DNA of 64,000 bases, from positions 73,168,346-73,232,345 of the forward strand of contig OY986438.1 in the NCBI GenBank assembly GCA_963920525.1. The letters run 5' to 3'. Below are positions 1 to 10,512 of this stretch, piece after piece. Below the pieces are notes generated by a model. It searched no databases, was not told the DNA's origin, and saw only the letters and a program-made list of their open reading frames with translations. Source of the DNA: Dichetophora obliterata. Its lineage: Eukaryota > Arthropoda > Insecta > Diptera > Sciomyzidae. Position numbers and translations under genes: made by a program. Numbering within the stretch: position 1 is the stretch's first letter; each line of letters starts with the position of its first letter.

Positions 1-240
1 TTTATTACGCTCTCCATAACTTTAGAAAGCGTAGAGCATATCGCAATGGGTCGGTAGTTTGCAGGGTAAGTGGCATGACCCTTCTTTGGTACTGGCTGGA
101 TATTTGCCACCTTCCAAAAAGATGGAAATATTCCCGTTCTGTAGGAGATGTTGAAAAGGTTGCGCAAAGGGCGAGCCAGCGAAGAAGCACACATTTTAAG
201 CACAATTGGCGGTATGCCGTCAGGACCAGAGGCTTTGTTT
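1..240 (-). pseudogene. LINE (non-LTR retrotransposon) reverse transcriptase fragment
   Basis: On the minus strand one open frame reads through an RT fingers region. It carries the KASGPDG motif, then a VPKKG segment and then NYRPIA followed by LSKVME, in the usual order for jockey/CR1-type LINE RTs. The YADD palm motif would lie beyond the window edge. The fragment abuts the end of the gypsy C pol frame at about 240, so it is either a 5'-truncated LINE or a target into which element C went. The frame is open across the visible part, and only this RT segment is present. Family assignment below the jockey/CR1 group is not possible from 80 residues. Confidence 0.85.
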
Positions 241-1330
241 ACGTTGAGATTTGTAAGGAAAGGAAATCTTTATGTACTATTCTGCCGTTAATGAGAACTG
301 TAGTTCCCAAGTCTATTTGAATTTGTTTTTCGATAAATAATTTAGTGAATTTGTTCCTAATGCGTTTGTTTGTCCTGACATGTACTTTTTCACCTGGTTT
401 GTAAGTTTGCTTATTCTGATTCTTATTATGTTATTTCAAATTTTCGTTTTGTGTTTTGGCAAACTTTCTACTTATTTCGTTTATTATTGTCGTTCATGCT
501 TAATGTATTATATCTATTGGTCTGTATCCCGTAACGGAGTGAATTATTCTATTATTATATTTTGCGATTGCCAATGAAATAAGTTCAGGAGTGTCAGAAA
601 TATTTTCCTCCAAGTTAGTACATCTAGCTATTTCAGTCAGAGCACTATTAAACCTTTCTACCTGGCCATTAGTTGTAGAATGAAAGGGGGTTGTGGTGAA
701 CACGGTAATTTAAAAGTTGTTTTTTAGTATGGTTTTAATGTCGCATACTATTATTTTGGTGTCTTTGAAAAAACCTACCATATTAATTAGTGGTGCCTTA
801 ATGTCTAGTGTTGCTCGAGATTTTATAGGTCCAACTATTGCGTACTTAGAAAATTTGTCCAAAAGGGTGAGAAAATGTTGTTTATCCGTTGAATAGATGT
901 CGATACGTAATATCTCACCTGGGCGGGAAGGTATTTCTGCTATTTCCATTCTACTTGGGTGCCTTTGATATTTTGCCTCCCGGCATATTTTGCATGTTGA
1001 AATTGTCTCTTTTATTTTCTTTCTGAGTTCGGGGAAATAATAATCTTTAAGGATTGGTTGTATATTCTGCCGTGTACCACAGTGAGCTCTATTGTGTTCG
1101 GTTATTACTATCGCTGTTTGATCATTTCGGTTAGGAATATCTAAGACTAGTGTTTTTGTATGACAGATCTTGACGGAAGGAAAGGTTGTTGACAGTTTAT
1201 TCTGAATTTGCGCTAGAATCGGTAATTCACAATGTATTGCGTTGGTAACGTTTGGATTTATTACCTTTTTAAGTGTAACAAAAAGGTCGTTTAGGCAAAC
1301 ATATGTTATTATGTGCCTAAGTCTTGATCT
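241..1330 (-). pseudogene. Integrase part of gypsy C pol (broken)
   Basis: Minus-strand frames carry an HH-CC zinc-binding region (about 960-1150, with CKIC), the catalytic-core start with DIYSTDKQH (about 860-900), and the conserved TTNGQVERFNS block holding the catalytic Glu (about 640-690). A basic C-terminal tail ends at a stop at about 241. The pieces lie in at least three frames, and the central D of the DDE triad lies in a degraded stretch. Integrase would insert the cDNA copy, but this copy cannot be functional. The frame stops at the boundary with the LINE scrap. Confidence 0.8.
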
Positions 1331-2880
1331 AAATATTATTTTGTCGTCTTTTTAGCTTCACTCCCCTTGTGAATGACAATTTAGTTTCTAAAGCAGTGAA
1401 GGGGATTTTGTACAGTAACAATGGTTTTAGTAAGTAAATCTTCACTATGCATGGTACCTTCGTTTACGAAAGAGGGCTCTTCTAACATATTAACGTGTTG
1501 TCTAGATAAAGCGACAAAATTTTCTTTCTCCGGTTTGTAGAAAAATTTTAGTGCAAACTCTTCTACGAAGGCTCTTCATCTTTTAATTTTTGAATTTGGG
1601 TTTTTGTCGGATATTGCAAAATTTAGAGGTTGGTGGTCAGTAAAAATATTTAAATGTTTTACATCATATAAGTAATTCCGAAGCTTTCGCGAAGACCAGA
1701 CTATGGCTAAAAGTTCCCTTTCATTTGCCGCATAATGCTCCTCGGTAGGAGAAAATGTCCTCGAAATAATTGTTATCGGCCTGCCATTTTGGGACAACAC
1801 AGCTCTGAGCGAGTGAAAAGATGCATCTGTAGTAAGATCGAAAGGCTTCTCAAAATCTGGATATAATAGCAGAACACCCTCTGATGCTAGGGTTCTCTTA
1901 ATTTTGTCAAAGGCAATAAGTGCTTCATCATCAAACTCTATTGCAATACTTTTGGATTTATTGGCACTAATTGTACCGTTTATACCACGTAAAAATTTTG
2001 TCAGGGGCTTCGCAAGCTGAGCATAATCCTTTATGAATCGCCGATGATATCCGGCAAGCCCCAGGAATGATCCCAAACTACGAAGGGTCTTGGGAATTTT
2101 TTAATTCACAATACTGTCTATTATGTCGGGACAAGTTTTAATACCTCTTTTGGATACTAAAAATCCGAGAAATTCTACTTATTCCTGAAAGAACTAGTTT
2201 CTCTGGTGAAACTCGCATGTTAGCCTCATAGAGTTTCCTAAAGATTTGCTCTATATCTTCTAGATGTTGTTCTGCTGTTTCAGAGTAAATAATCACGTTG
2301 TCAATGTAAACGTGCCAGATTCTCGCAATTTCTTCCATGAGCACATCGTCAATAGCCCTCTAAATAAAAAAAAGATCTAAATTAGCTAAGATCACGGACA
2401 TATCAAGTATCGGATATTTGTCAGTCACCTTTTTCTGTTAAGCTTACGAAAATCTTTAACCATACGCATTTTCCGATTGAATTCGCTATCAGTTCCTTTC
2501 TTATCCACCACCCATATAGGGTTTTTATATGGAGACCGAGAAGGTCTTATAATTCTTTGTTCACGAACTTTGCGGCCGCCATAGGGTATGGATAGCTTTT
2601 AGTATAGACGGGTTCCTGATCTGTCGTTCTTATGGTCGCAACGATTTTTGTTGTAAAAGGCATTTTTTCGTTTGGATCTGCAAATACCTTTGACCACTTT
2701 TTTAATGCCAAGTCAAATTCGTTTCTGAGGTTAGCAGGGATGTTGTCATTTAGGAAAGGTGATATATGATTTACATCTTTGCAGTAGAAATACAAAAGTT
2801 TTTACCTACCACCACTGTATGAAATAATGCCCTTCTTAAGATTTTATTGGGCTCTCATTTCACGCAGAAAATCAAGACCA
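1331..2880 (-). pseudogene. RT and RNase H part of gypsy C pol (broken)
   Basis: The open minus frame at 1576-2076 (about 166 residues) covers the RT connection and RNase H. It begins with FLGLAGYHRRFIKDYA, then carries the DLTTDAS box, NERELLAIVW and IFTDHQPL. The frame at 2138-2344 holds the RT palm as YIDNVIIYS, where the usual second Asp of YIDD is Asn, so the catalytic site is lost. The frame at 2547-2795 is the protease-RT linker and RT N-terminus (KSYPYP). Frameshifts separate the three. Stretch 1331-1575 is the degraded link towards integrase. Confidence 0.85.
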
Positions 2881-3160
2881 ATTATTCCATCAAAGGTATC
2901 TTGCTGCGGGAGTATAAAGAATTGTGTTTTTTAGAAACATATTAATTAAGCATTTTGACTCTATTTCGTTAGATCCGTGGATTGATTTGACAGTAAACTT
3001 ATTCTCTACTGGCTTAAAAGCTTTAAGGCAAATAACATTTTTAATATAATTTTTGGCAGGTCCGGTGTCTACCAGAAATTTTAGATCCTTCCCTTTTAAT
3101 GTCCTACTTATAAACAGGAGGAGGGACCTATTTCTAAAAAATTAATGTGGTCTGCTGTTC
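2881..3160 (-). pseudogene. Aspartic protease remnant of gypsy C
   Basis: A minus-strand reading near 3030-3075 gives FLVDTG followed by NYIK, the flap and active-site arrangement of retroelement aspartic proteases. The surrounding frame is interrupted by stops. The piece lies between gag and the RT linker, as expected. No product is likely. Confidence 0.65.
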
Positions 3161-4245
3161 CCCTTTCATCATGATCATCGAGTATTTCACTTATGGCATC
3201 GTAATCATACTCATACTGAAATTTGTAATCCGTATGTCCCGAGATTTCCGTCTCATTCGGTTCCAATGGTAAAATTGGTTCTTGAACTAGATTATTGGTT
3301 TTCTGTAGCTTTGCTGTGCGCTCACGATCTGATTCATATGGTTTTTTTGGGCGGGTGTGATATTTGGGTAATTGTTTTTATGGTTGGGAATAAAAAATGG
3401 TCGATTCTGACCTTGATTGTTAATATTTGCAGGCACTGCAAATCTATTGGCCTGTTGGTAGGGATTATTTTGATTATTGGGTTTATTGTGACGGAACCAA
3501 GAGTGTGTATTGAATGATTTTGCAAATGCGTATCGGTCTTGGTTAGACTCGAGCTCCTGAGCCAACGCTAATGCCGAAGGCATATCTTCTGGCTTGTGTC
3601 GCAAATGTCGCACATTGGCTTGCGCAACCCAGATATAAATGTTCTAAGCGCATCTTGTCTGTATTTTGCGCAAAGAGAATTAATAAGGCATTTGTCATTA
3701 GCATGTGTCATAATAACTTTCTTAATTATGAGTGTGAGCTTTCGTTCAACCTCATCATAAAATTGGCATATGGTTTGACCACCCTGCCGTAAGGTGGACA
3801 AAGTAGACTGGTTTTTGTCAGTATATGTGAAATCTAACCGAGCAATAATAGCTCTAAAATTTAGCTCCGTATTAAACAATGAAAGGACCAAGTCGGCTGA
3901 TCCAGTAATTTTATTACGGATTATAGCCACAGCTTGGTAATGCTTCGACGTACCATCAAAAGACTCAAATAGCTTGTATGCCGCTAACATCGCTTGTCGC
4001 CATGAAATGTATCGCACCTGTTTACCGCTGAACTCGGGCAAAGATTTAATTAAATCTAACGATTTCCCACAAGGCGTTGCATCTGGGATAGTTATCTCCT
4101 TGTACTCCTCAACATGAGTGGGAGATTCTATTTGTGCAAGTCTGGATGTCAGTTCGTCAATTGTTGTCTAAAAGTCCTGCTTTACTTGTCTTGTTGCTGC
4201 TGCAAAAGTGGTGCTTAGTAGAGCCTGTAGTGTTTGTGCATCCAT
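3161..4245 (-). pseudogene. Gag of gypsy C (broken)
   Basis: The probable start is the ATG whose complement lies at 4243-4245. An in-frame TAG follows after about 25 codons. The central piece (3568-4041, about 157 residues) starts with LPEFSGKQ and YISWRQA and includes ARLDFTYTDK, LRQGG and FYDEVERKL, which are signatures of gypsy-clade Gag. A shifted frame (3287-3613) continues into an Asn/Gln-rich tail. The C-terminus of Gag in this clade often lacks a clean CCHC knuckle, and none is seen. It would form the virus-like particle. This copy is inactive. Confidence 0.8.
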
Positions 4246-5467
4246 TTCCAATTATCACAATTCAATTAATTATTAGGAGTAATAAATTTGTATTCTCTGT
4301 AATAAATTTTGTCTCAATTGAATATTTAATTCAAATTTTGTTTAACAAAATATTTATTGAGAGAGAAAGAAAAATTTATTTAATGACTGAAACAATTTTA
4401 GTTAAATCTTAATTTTACTCTTTCTATTTTATGGAATCTTATTTTTTAAAATAAATTTTTTTTGTCTAGGCAATTTGTACTTTATTTATCCAATTCACAT
4501 AAAAGAAAAATACCCTTGAGTATTTTTATTCACAATATGAATAATAATTAACTCATTAAACTGAAGCTAAACAATAATTGATTTAAAATAATGAAATTAA
4601 AGAATAGTTTATAATAATCTCACAAAAATTTGACAGCCTCCATTGTATGTTATGTCTTAATATTCCTTGTTGTAGCGCACTTGTAGTTTTTCCAGAATTT
4701 TAATGATATCCTTTCCTCTTTCCTTTCTTTTCTGGTGAGTACCATGTCAATCCAAATACGGGTAAGCTTTTAACGATGATGTTGATACTTTTCCTATATG
4801 CGTTAATAACCTTTCAGAGTATTCAGTTTCTTTATTTATTTATTTATGTTTCATCTATTTCTTTCAGTTTCAGTTTTATTTTAATTGTTTACTTTATTTC
4901 TTCTATGAAGAATTTTTTCCGTTCTTATTTTAATTATTTAGTTTTATTTCTTCTATGAAGAATTTTCCTGTCTTTTATTAAATTATTCACTTTGTTTCTT
5001 CTATGAAGAATTTCTTCTGTTCTTATTTTAATTATTTAGAGAATTTTCATGTCTTTTATAAAATAATTAACTTTATTTCTTCTACGAAGAATTTTTTGTT
5101 CTTATTTTAATCATTTAGTTCATTTCTCATTTTTTTGTTTATTAAAACAAATTATACTTTTTATTAATAGCTTTATATTTTTTCAGTTTTATTTTTAGCA
5201 CTTTGTTTAGTAAAATAAATTTCCACACTTTTATTTTATTCCTCTTTCCATGAAGATTTTAATTTTCTGTTTCTTATTTCTATGAAAGATTTTAATTTTC
5301 TACCTTTTTAATTTATTCTTTTTTCTATGAAAGATGTTAATTTTCTGTCTTTTTAATTTATTCTTTCTATGAAAGATTTTTGAAAAAAATTTTAAAGTTT
5401 TTATCCTTGATGAGTCTGAGCTCACGGCCACTTTGCACTTTTCTTTCTATGAAGAATTTTTTCGGTG
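4246..5467 (-). other. AT-rich leader of gypsy C, no gene
   Basis: Between gag and the PBS lie 1.2 kb of very AT-rich DNA with no convincing ORF. Its upstream half holds the dyad array listed separately. The open frames in it are low-complexity Phe/Leu/Ile strings and I reject them. Confidence 0.7.
4898..5457. repeat. Array of short dyads (TTCTTC-TAT-GAAGAA) in gypsy C leader
   Basis: Four intact or almost intact copies of TTCTTCTATGAAGAA lie at 4898-4912, 4948-4962, 4996-5010 and 5077-5091. Each sits in a degenerate unit of about 50-80 bp (TTTATTTC...TTCTTATTTTAATTATTTA). At least five decayed copies with the core TCTATGAA follow at about 5241, 5278, 5322, 5364 and 5443. Each core is a perfect 6+6 bp inverted repeat around TAT. 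Position and arrangement recall leader arrays of protein-binding sites in some gypsy-class elements, but the binding protein, if any, is unknown. Confidence 0.7.
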
Positions 5468-5485
5468 GCCTTACGTTGGGTGCCA
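5468..5485 (-). promoter_or_regulatory. Primer binding site of gypsy C (tRNA-Lys type)
   Basis: Directly inside the 5' LTR the minus strand reads TGGCACCCAACGTAAGG. This is close to the tRNA-Lys-type PBS known for the gypsy group, which has TGGCGCCCAACGT, with one change in the first eight bases. It fixes the LTR edge. Confidence 0.7.
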
Positions 5486-5989
5486 GTTATTAAATCACTT
5501 CAGGTTACCTTTAAACTTTGTTCTTGACACTATGTGCCACTGTTCAATGATTAACACAATTGAGTAAACTCTTAACTCTTTATTATAGGCACTACGTGCC
5601 ACTGTTCTTTAAAGTTGTACAAGAGAAACTACTTTACAAAAGACAAAATAACTTAAAGCTAACTAAATCGCTAACGCTATTATTGTTGATGTTGTTGTTG
5701 TTGTAACTGTTGTTACCGCTGTTGTTGCTGCTGCATTCTACTATTGTTGTTGTTGTTGTTCTTCTTCTTCTTTGCTAAGAATTATTGGGAGCGGACGTGC
5801 GTGCATAATTTAGAATCCAATTTCAGTAAAAAGGCAAATGTTGGTTTTCGCAGGAATGGAATTAAACTGGCATTGTCACGTATAAGCCATGCCAGACCTA
5901 TCGTCAGCATTTTGGCATTTTAACGGATGCTCGTGTAAAGTTAGCTGACACCTGCTAACTGAGCTAGGGTGGCATGATGAATGCTAACT
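5486..5989 (-). repeat. 5' LTR of gypsy C
   Basis: The LTR lies between the PBS and the AT tract. On the minus strand it appears to start with AGTTAGC and end with AATAAC just before the PBS TGG, the pattern of gypsy-type LTRs (AGTTA...TAAC). It contains a TTG/CTG-rich stretch at 5690-5770. There is no partner LTR in the window, so the outer edge (5989, or possibly 5960) is uncertain. Confidence 0.55.
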
Positions 5990-6030
5990 TATATATTTCT
6001 TTATGTTTTTTGAATATATATATATATATA
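5990..6030. repeat. AT-rich tract with (TA)n, insertion target of element A
   Basis: A (TA)n run ends directly at the left LTR of element A, and another (TA)n run begins directly after its right LTR at 38932. This fits insertion into a TA microsatellite with a TATA-like target duplication. Confidence 0.7.
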
Positions 6031-6425
6031 TGTAATAATGTTTATTGGAATGCAATTGATGGATTGCAAATGAGAAGATGATATTAAATTAAAAGATATT
6101 CAATTGAAAGACATTAAAGTGAAAGACATTAAATTGAAAGAAATATGCTGCTGATACGGCTAACTCGGCTGACTACTTGACGACAACTGTCTTCATAAAC
6201 CTTAACTAATGGCGTCTGCTGTTCACATCACAACTGCCGTTGGTATTGTTGTTATTGCTTCTGCTGTTGTTGATTCTGTTTCTGTTGCAACTGGTGTTGT
6301 ATTGTTGTTGTTGTTTCTGCTGTTATTGATTCTGCTGTTGTTGAATCTGCTGTTGTTGATTCTGCTGCTGTTGCAACTGCTGTTGTATAGTTGTTGTATA
6401 ATCGGCATATTCGTGACGTCTTACA
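6031..6425 (-). repeat. 3' LTR of element A
   Basis: This 395-bp LTR starts TGTAATAATG and ends CGTCTTACA. It contains a long CTG/TTG trinucleotide tract (6240-6400) that explains the Leu-rich and Gln-rich shadow frames here. Its partner at 38607-38931 is 325 bp, and much of the length difference lies in that trinucleotide tract. The PPT side on the minus strand reads ATGGCCGAG next to TGTAAG, very like element E (ATGGCCGAAT next to TGTAGT). Confidence 0.85.
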
Positions 6426-8135
6426 CTCGGCCATCCTGATCTTCATCTGACCCAGATGACAATAGACCATCCGTTGAAACCACGGAACGCCACATTTTCA
6501 TGTTGTCGCTACTTGACATTGTTTTTGCTGGCCCATCAAAACTTGCTGCTTTTTCAAGGTCGTATCTGCCATTTCGCTTAACCTTGGTCACATGGTACGG
6601 CCCCGAAAACTCACTAGCTAGTTTTTCCCAGCAATAAATTGCGTACGTGTTATAGCCACTAAATCATTTAATTTATATTCCTGATCAGCTTTACGGTTTT
6701 TGTCGAAGTTAGCTTTGTACATATCTTGGGTATTCTGAATTTGTAGTTTCGCTGCTTCACGGATGTTTTGACGCTCCATATCAAAAGATTGCTCATACTT
6801 CTCCTGCAGATAATCGAGCACCTCACTGCACACATCTATCTTCATATTTGTACCAAACATTAGTTTATACGGCGCTTGCTTTGTTGAGCTTTGAACACTT
6901 GAGTTAATCGCTTTCTGTACCTGACCCACGTACTTATACCATTTTGATATGTCTTCCGTTGACAGCTTACCCAAAACCGACAGGATAACACGGTTCGCTA
7001 TCTCAATCTGTCTGTTGCCTCTCGGTACTCCCGTCGTTGTAAGTATATAGACTATACTAGCCCCACTGCAATATTCCGTGAACAAATGTGACGTGAACAC
7101 CGCTCCTCTGTCGCTTATCATTCTATTTGGCTGTCCAAACACGTTTGACCACTCTGTCAATTTTCGAATAACCTCCTCTGCTGATGTTAAGCGGGTTGGA
7201 TACAACCACACAAACTTCGTGAAACCATCAATCATTGAAAAAATGTACTTATAATTCTTCGAAATCGCATCCATCGGCCCTATGTGGTGCACATGTATGG
7301 TGTTTAGAGGTTGGTCACCTTTTTCTATAACATGTAACTCGCCTGCCTTTTTCCCCAGCAGTTTATTATGTAGAATACACTTCACACAGTTTTTTATAAT
7401 AGTTGTGGCTTTATTTTCAAGATGCGGTATGTAATAACTTTGCTTAATATTGTGTATAGTTTTCTGCAATGCAAAATGTCCAATTTCATGTGCTGTTCGT
7501 ACTATTTCCGCTTCCATCAACTTTGGCACCATAAATACGTCATTACCATCAACGCTTTTGTATACTAAGCCGCCTTTATTTTTGTAATTTTTGTAAGGTC
7601 CAATTTTTAATACTTCTGCTATCGCTGCAACCTGTTCGTCGTTGCTTTGTGCTTTTTTAAATCTTGCTGTTAGTTCCGTTGACATGAACATCACTTCTGG
7701 ATACCTGCTCAAAAAATCTGCGTGCTTCATCGCACTGCCTCTTCTATGTGCAACTTCGAAATCATAGTCCTGCATGTAAAATATCCATTGGGCTACTTCT
7801 CGTGGTAATTCTTTCTTTGATACCGTTTGCTTGAAAGCTGCACAATCTGATATCAAGCGAAACTTGATGCCCAATAGACAGTGCCTGAATTTTTGCATAG
7901 CCAGAAAAGCGGCTTTTATCTCTAAGATGTAGCTATGTTTTTTCTCTTCAGCTACTGATGATTTTTTGCTCCAAAAATGTACAGGGTGAAATTTTTCTCC
8001 AACTTGTTGCATAAGCACTGCTTCGTATCCGTACTTAGACGCGTCTGTGTGAAGCTCGGTTGCTGCATTTCTTTTATATAATTTAAGAACTGGTTCCTTA
8101 ATAAGAGATTCTTTTAACAGCTGAATCGCTCGCAT
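6426..8135 (-). pseudogene. RNase H and integrase of element A pol
   Basis: The long open minus frame 6618-8135 (505 residues) runs from the RT connection into RNase H (TELHTDASKYGYEAVL, EIKAAFLAMQ), a chromo-proximal linker (KHADFLSRYPEV), the HH-CC integrase finger (HEIGHFALQKT ... CVKCILH) and the integrase core. In the core the first Asp is in HHIGPMD, the second in MISDRGAVF, and the Glu in RQIEIANRV. Usual residues around the Glu (NGQ.ER.N) are altered, so activity is doubtful. The C-terminal end runs to about 6618 and the short stretch to the LTR holds the PPT. The ATG at 8135 is not the real start; the frame continues upstream through stops. Confidence 0.85.
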
Positions 8136-8456
8136 CTCGTTTTCTTCTATTATAAACTTGCTATCTTTTCTTAACAGCTTAGTTAAAGGTCTTGCAATAT
8201 GCGCATAATTTTTTATAAATTTGCGAAAATAGCCCGTTAAACCGAGGAATGACTGAACCGCTTTAATATTTTTAGGTGTTGGTAACCATTCTACTGCACG
8301 GCTTTTTTCTTTTCCTGGTCGTACTGTACCATTTTCAACTATGTGGCCTAAAAATTAAATTTGGTTCTTCAAAAAGTCGCATTTTTAGCCCATATCTGCA
8401 GCAACATTTAAAACTTTTCGTAGACGTTCCAGTCCCTCTTCTGCGGTTGCACTATA
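8136..8456 (-). pseudogene. RT thumb/connection of element A, downstream of mariner
   Basis: On the minus strand the frame resumes just past the mariner with the residues that follow the YVDD box (ATAEEGLERLRK), then has two in-frame TAA stops (near 8357 and 8388), then GHIVENGTV and QSFLGLTGYFRKFIKNYA. The match to RT thumb and connection is clear, and the stops make it non-functional. Confidence 0.8.
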
Positions 8457-9766
8457 TAAAGGGTGATCTTTTAAGAGCTTGATAATTTTTTTTTTAAAAA
8501 AAACGCATAAAATTTGCAAAATCTCATCGGTTCTTTATTTGAAACGTTAGATTGGTCCATGACATTTACTTTTTGAAGATAATTTCATTTAAATGTTGAC
8601 CGCGGCTGCGTCTTAGGTGGTCCATTCGGAAAGTCCAATTTTGGGCAACTTTTTCGAGCATTTCGGCCGGAATAGCCCGAATTTCTCCGGAAATGTTGTC
8701 TTCCAAAGCTGGAATAGTTGCTGGCTTATTTCTGTAGACTTTAGACTTGACGTAGCCCCACAAAAAATAGTCTAAAGGCGTCAAATCGCATGATCTTGGT
8801 GGCCAACTTACCGGTCCATTTCTTGAGATTAATTGTTCTCCGAAGTTTTCCCTCAAAATGGCCATAGAATCGCGAGCTGTGTGGCATGTAGCGCCATCTT
8901 GTTGAAACCACATGTCAACCAAGTTCAGTTCTTCCATTTTTGGCAACAAAAAGTTTGTTAGCATCGAACGATAGCGATCGCCATTCACCGTAACGTTGCG
9001 TCCAACAGCATCTTTGAAAAAATACGGTCCAATGATTCCACCAGCGTACAAACCACACCAAACAGTGCATTTTTCGGGATGCATGGCCAGTTCTTGAACG
9101 GCTTCTGGTTGCTCTTCACTCCAAATGCGGCAATTTTGCTTATTTACGTAGCCATTCAACCAGAAATGAGCCTCATCGCTGAACAAAATTTGTCGATAAA
9201 AAAGCGGATTTTCTGCCAACTTTTCTAGGGCCCATTCACTGAAAATTCGACGTTGTGGCAGATCGTTCGGCTTCAGTTCTTGCACGAGCTGTATTTTATA
9301 CGGTTTTACACCAAGATCTTTGCGTAAAACCTTCCATGTGGTCGAATAACACAAACCCAATTGCTGCGAACGGCGACGAATCGACATTTCACGGTCTTCA
9401 GCAACACTCTCAGAAACAGACGCAATATTCTCTTCTGTACGCACTGAACGCATTCGTGTGGTTGGTTTAATGTCCAATAAAGTAAACTGAGTGCGAAACT
9501 TGGTCACAATCGCATTAATTGTTTGCTCACTTGGTCGATTATGTAGACCATAAATCGGACGTAAAGCGCGAAACACATTTCGAACCGAACACTGATTTTG
9601 GTAATAAAATTCAATGATTTGCAAGCGTTGCTCGTTAGTAAGTCTATTCATGATGAAATGTCAAAGCATACTGAGCATCTTTCTCTTTGACACCATGTCT
9701 GAAATCCCACGTGATCTGTTAAATACTAATGCATGAAAATCATAACCTCAAAAAAATCACCCTTTA
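8457..9766 (-). mobile_element. Tc1/mariner element, DD41D (rosa/VS) type
   Basis: The transposase ORF is flanked by imperfect terminal inverted repeats: the left end reads AAAGGGTGATCTTTT and the complement of the right end reads AAAGGGTGATTTTTTTGAG. TA dinucleotides flank both ends (TATA at 8454-8457 and at 9765-9768), as expected for a TA target duplication. The element is about 1.3 kb, standard for the family. It sits inside the YVDD motif of element A RT, so it arrived after A. Confidence 0.9.
8566..9651 (-). CDS. Mariner transposase, DD41D, intact ORF
   Basis: This is an uninterrupted frame of 361 residues, full length for mariner-like transposases. The N-terminal helix-turn-helix region (LTNEQRLQIIEFYY, residues 3-17) is followed by the linker and an RNase-H-like core. 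The catalytic Asp residues are in FSDEAHFWLNG (first), FQQDGATCHTA (second) and LTPLDYFLWG (third). I count 41 residues between the second and third, which places it in the DD41D group described in fruit flies as rosa. It would cut and rejoin the TIR ends at TA sites. With an intact ORF and all three catalytic residues it could be active, but the TIRs should be compared for wear. Start: the ATG at 9651 gives the usual MNRLTNEQR beginning. Confidence 0.93.
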   Translation of the reverse strand: MNRLTNEQRLQIIEFYYQNQCSVRNVFRALRPIYGLHNRPSEQTINAIVTKFRTQFTLLDIKPTTRMRSVRTEENIASVSESVAEDREMSIRRRSQQLGLCYSTTWKVLRKDLGVKPYKIQLVQELKPNDLPQRRIFSEWALEKLAENPLFYRQILFSDEAHFWLNGYVNKQNCRIWSEEQPEAVQELAMHPEKCTVWCGLYAGGIIGPYFFKDAVGRNVTVNGDRYRSMLTNFLLPKMEELNLVDMWFQQDGATCHTARDSMAILRENFGEQLISRNGPVSWPPRSCDLTPLDYFLWGYVKSKVYRNKPATIPALEDNISGEIRAIPAEMLEKVAQNWTFRMDHLRRSRGQHLNEIIFKK

Positions 9767-10437
9767 TAACAACATAATCGACGTAAATCCCCATTATGTT
9801 TTCATTAATTAAATCTTGAAATATATGTGTAATAAACCGTATCTCTTTAGAGCTCTTTCAAACTCATACAACCCACTTTTAATTACAAACGCTGTACATT
9901 TTTTACTTTCATTTTCCAATGGCACGTGGAAAAAGCCATTTTCTAGATCCATAACCGTAAAATATTGCGCTGCTTGTAACTTTTCCAACACTTCGTCGAT
10001 AAGTGGAACAGGGAACGAATCTTTCAATACCATCGAATTTAGCTTGCGAAATTCAACGCATATTCTACTCATACCATCCTTTTTTTTAACTACTACTCTG
10101 CTGGAAAAATCGGATTTGGACTTACGTATAATTTTCTGCTGCAACCATCTTGAACCTGATTTTCCACTGCTTTTTGTTGGTTATATGGCAATCTAATTGG
10201 CGATTGGCGAAAAGGAATAGCATTGTCTGCCGTAATTTTCAGCTGTATCGGACACTCTAGCTCTTTAGGTATTTCCTTAAATTCGGCGATCATTTCCTCG
10301 ATTTTATTTTTAAACATAACCGGCGCATTAATAGAATTTTCGTCTTCGCTTACTTGATACGCGTTAAAAAATTCATCATTCTGTATTATTTATATCCACG
10401 ACCGTATACCCATTTTCATCATGCTTGTACCAAAATT
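9767..10437 (-). pseudogene. RT fingers/palm of element A, upstream of mariner
   Basis: Minus frames at 9809-10144 and 10093-10317 carry the RT N-terminus (FRQSPIRLPYNQQKAVENQV), the fingers (SRICVEFRKLNSMV) and the LENGFFHVPLENESKK palm segment. They are joined by frameshifts near 10100 and 9830. The frame reaches IYVDYVV next to the mariner, where the last catalytic residue of the box is not a second Asp. At 10438 the host sequence is cut by the (TTTA)n tail of the LINE. Confidence 0.85.
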
Positions 10438-10512
10438 TATTTATTTATTTATTTATTTCAGTCTAAGGATTTTTTACAATCTTACAGACTATAAGGATAT
10501 TTCATCTTAAAA

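Larger units (their letters stand above)
241..5989 (-). mobile_element. Decayed Ty3/gypsy element C (gypsy clade), 5' LTR present, 3' LTR missing
   Basis: On the minus strand, read from high to low coordinates, the order is 5' LTR, PBS, long AT-rich leader, gag, protease, RT, RNase H and integrase, which is the Ty3/gypsy order. Many stops and frameshifts break every gene. The gag and RNase H sequences resemble those of element B and of the gypsy/ZAM/Tirant group (errantivirus clade). No env remnant and no 3' LTR are seen, because the element stops at the LINE scrap at 240. The element is old compared with BEL and the DNA transposon nearby. Confidence 0.85.

Noticed and set aside
4898..5091. 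Heat-shock elements
   Set aside because: The TTC and GAA blocks are separated by three bases rather than two, so the spacing does not fit HSF sites.
6209..6470. Leu-rich (+) and Gln/Asn-rich (-) open frames
   Set aside because: They come from the CTG/TTG trinucleotide tract inside the LTR of element A. The second LTR copy does not keep the frame.
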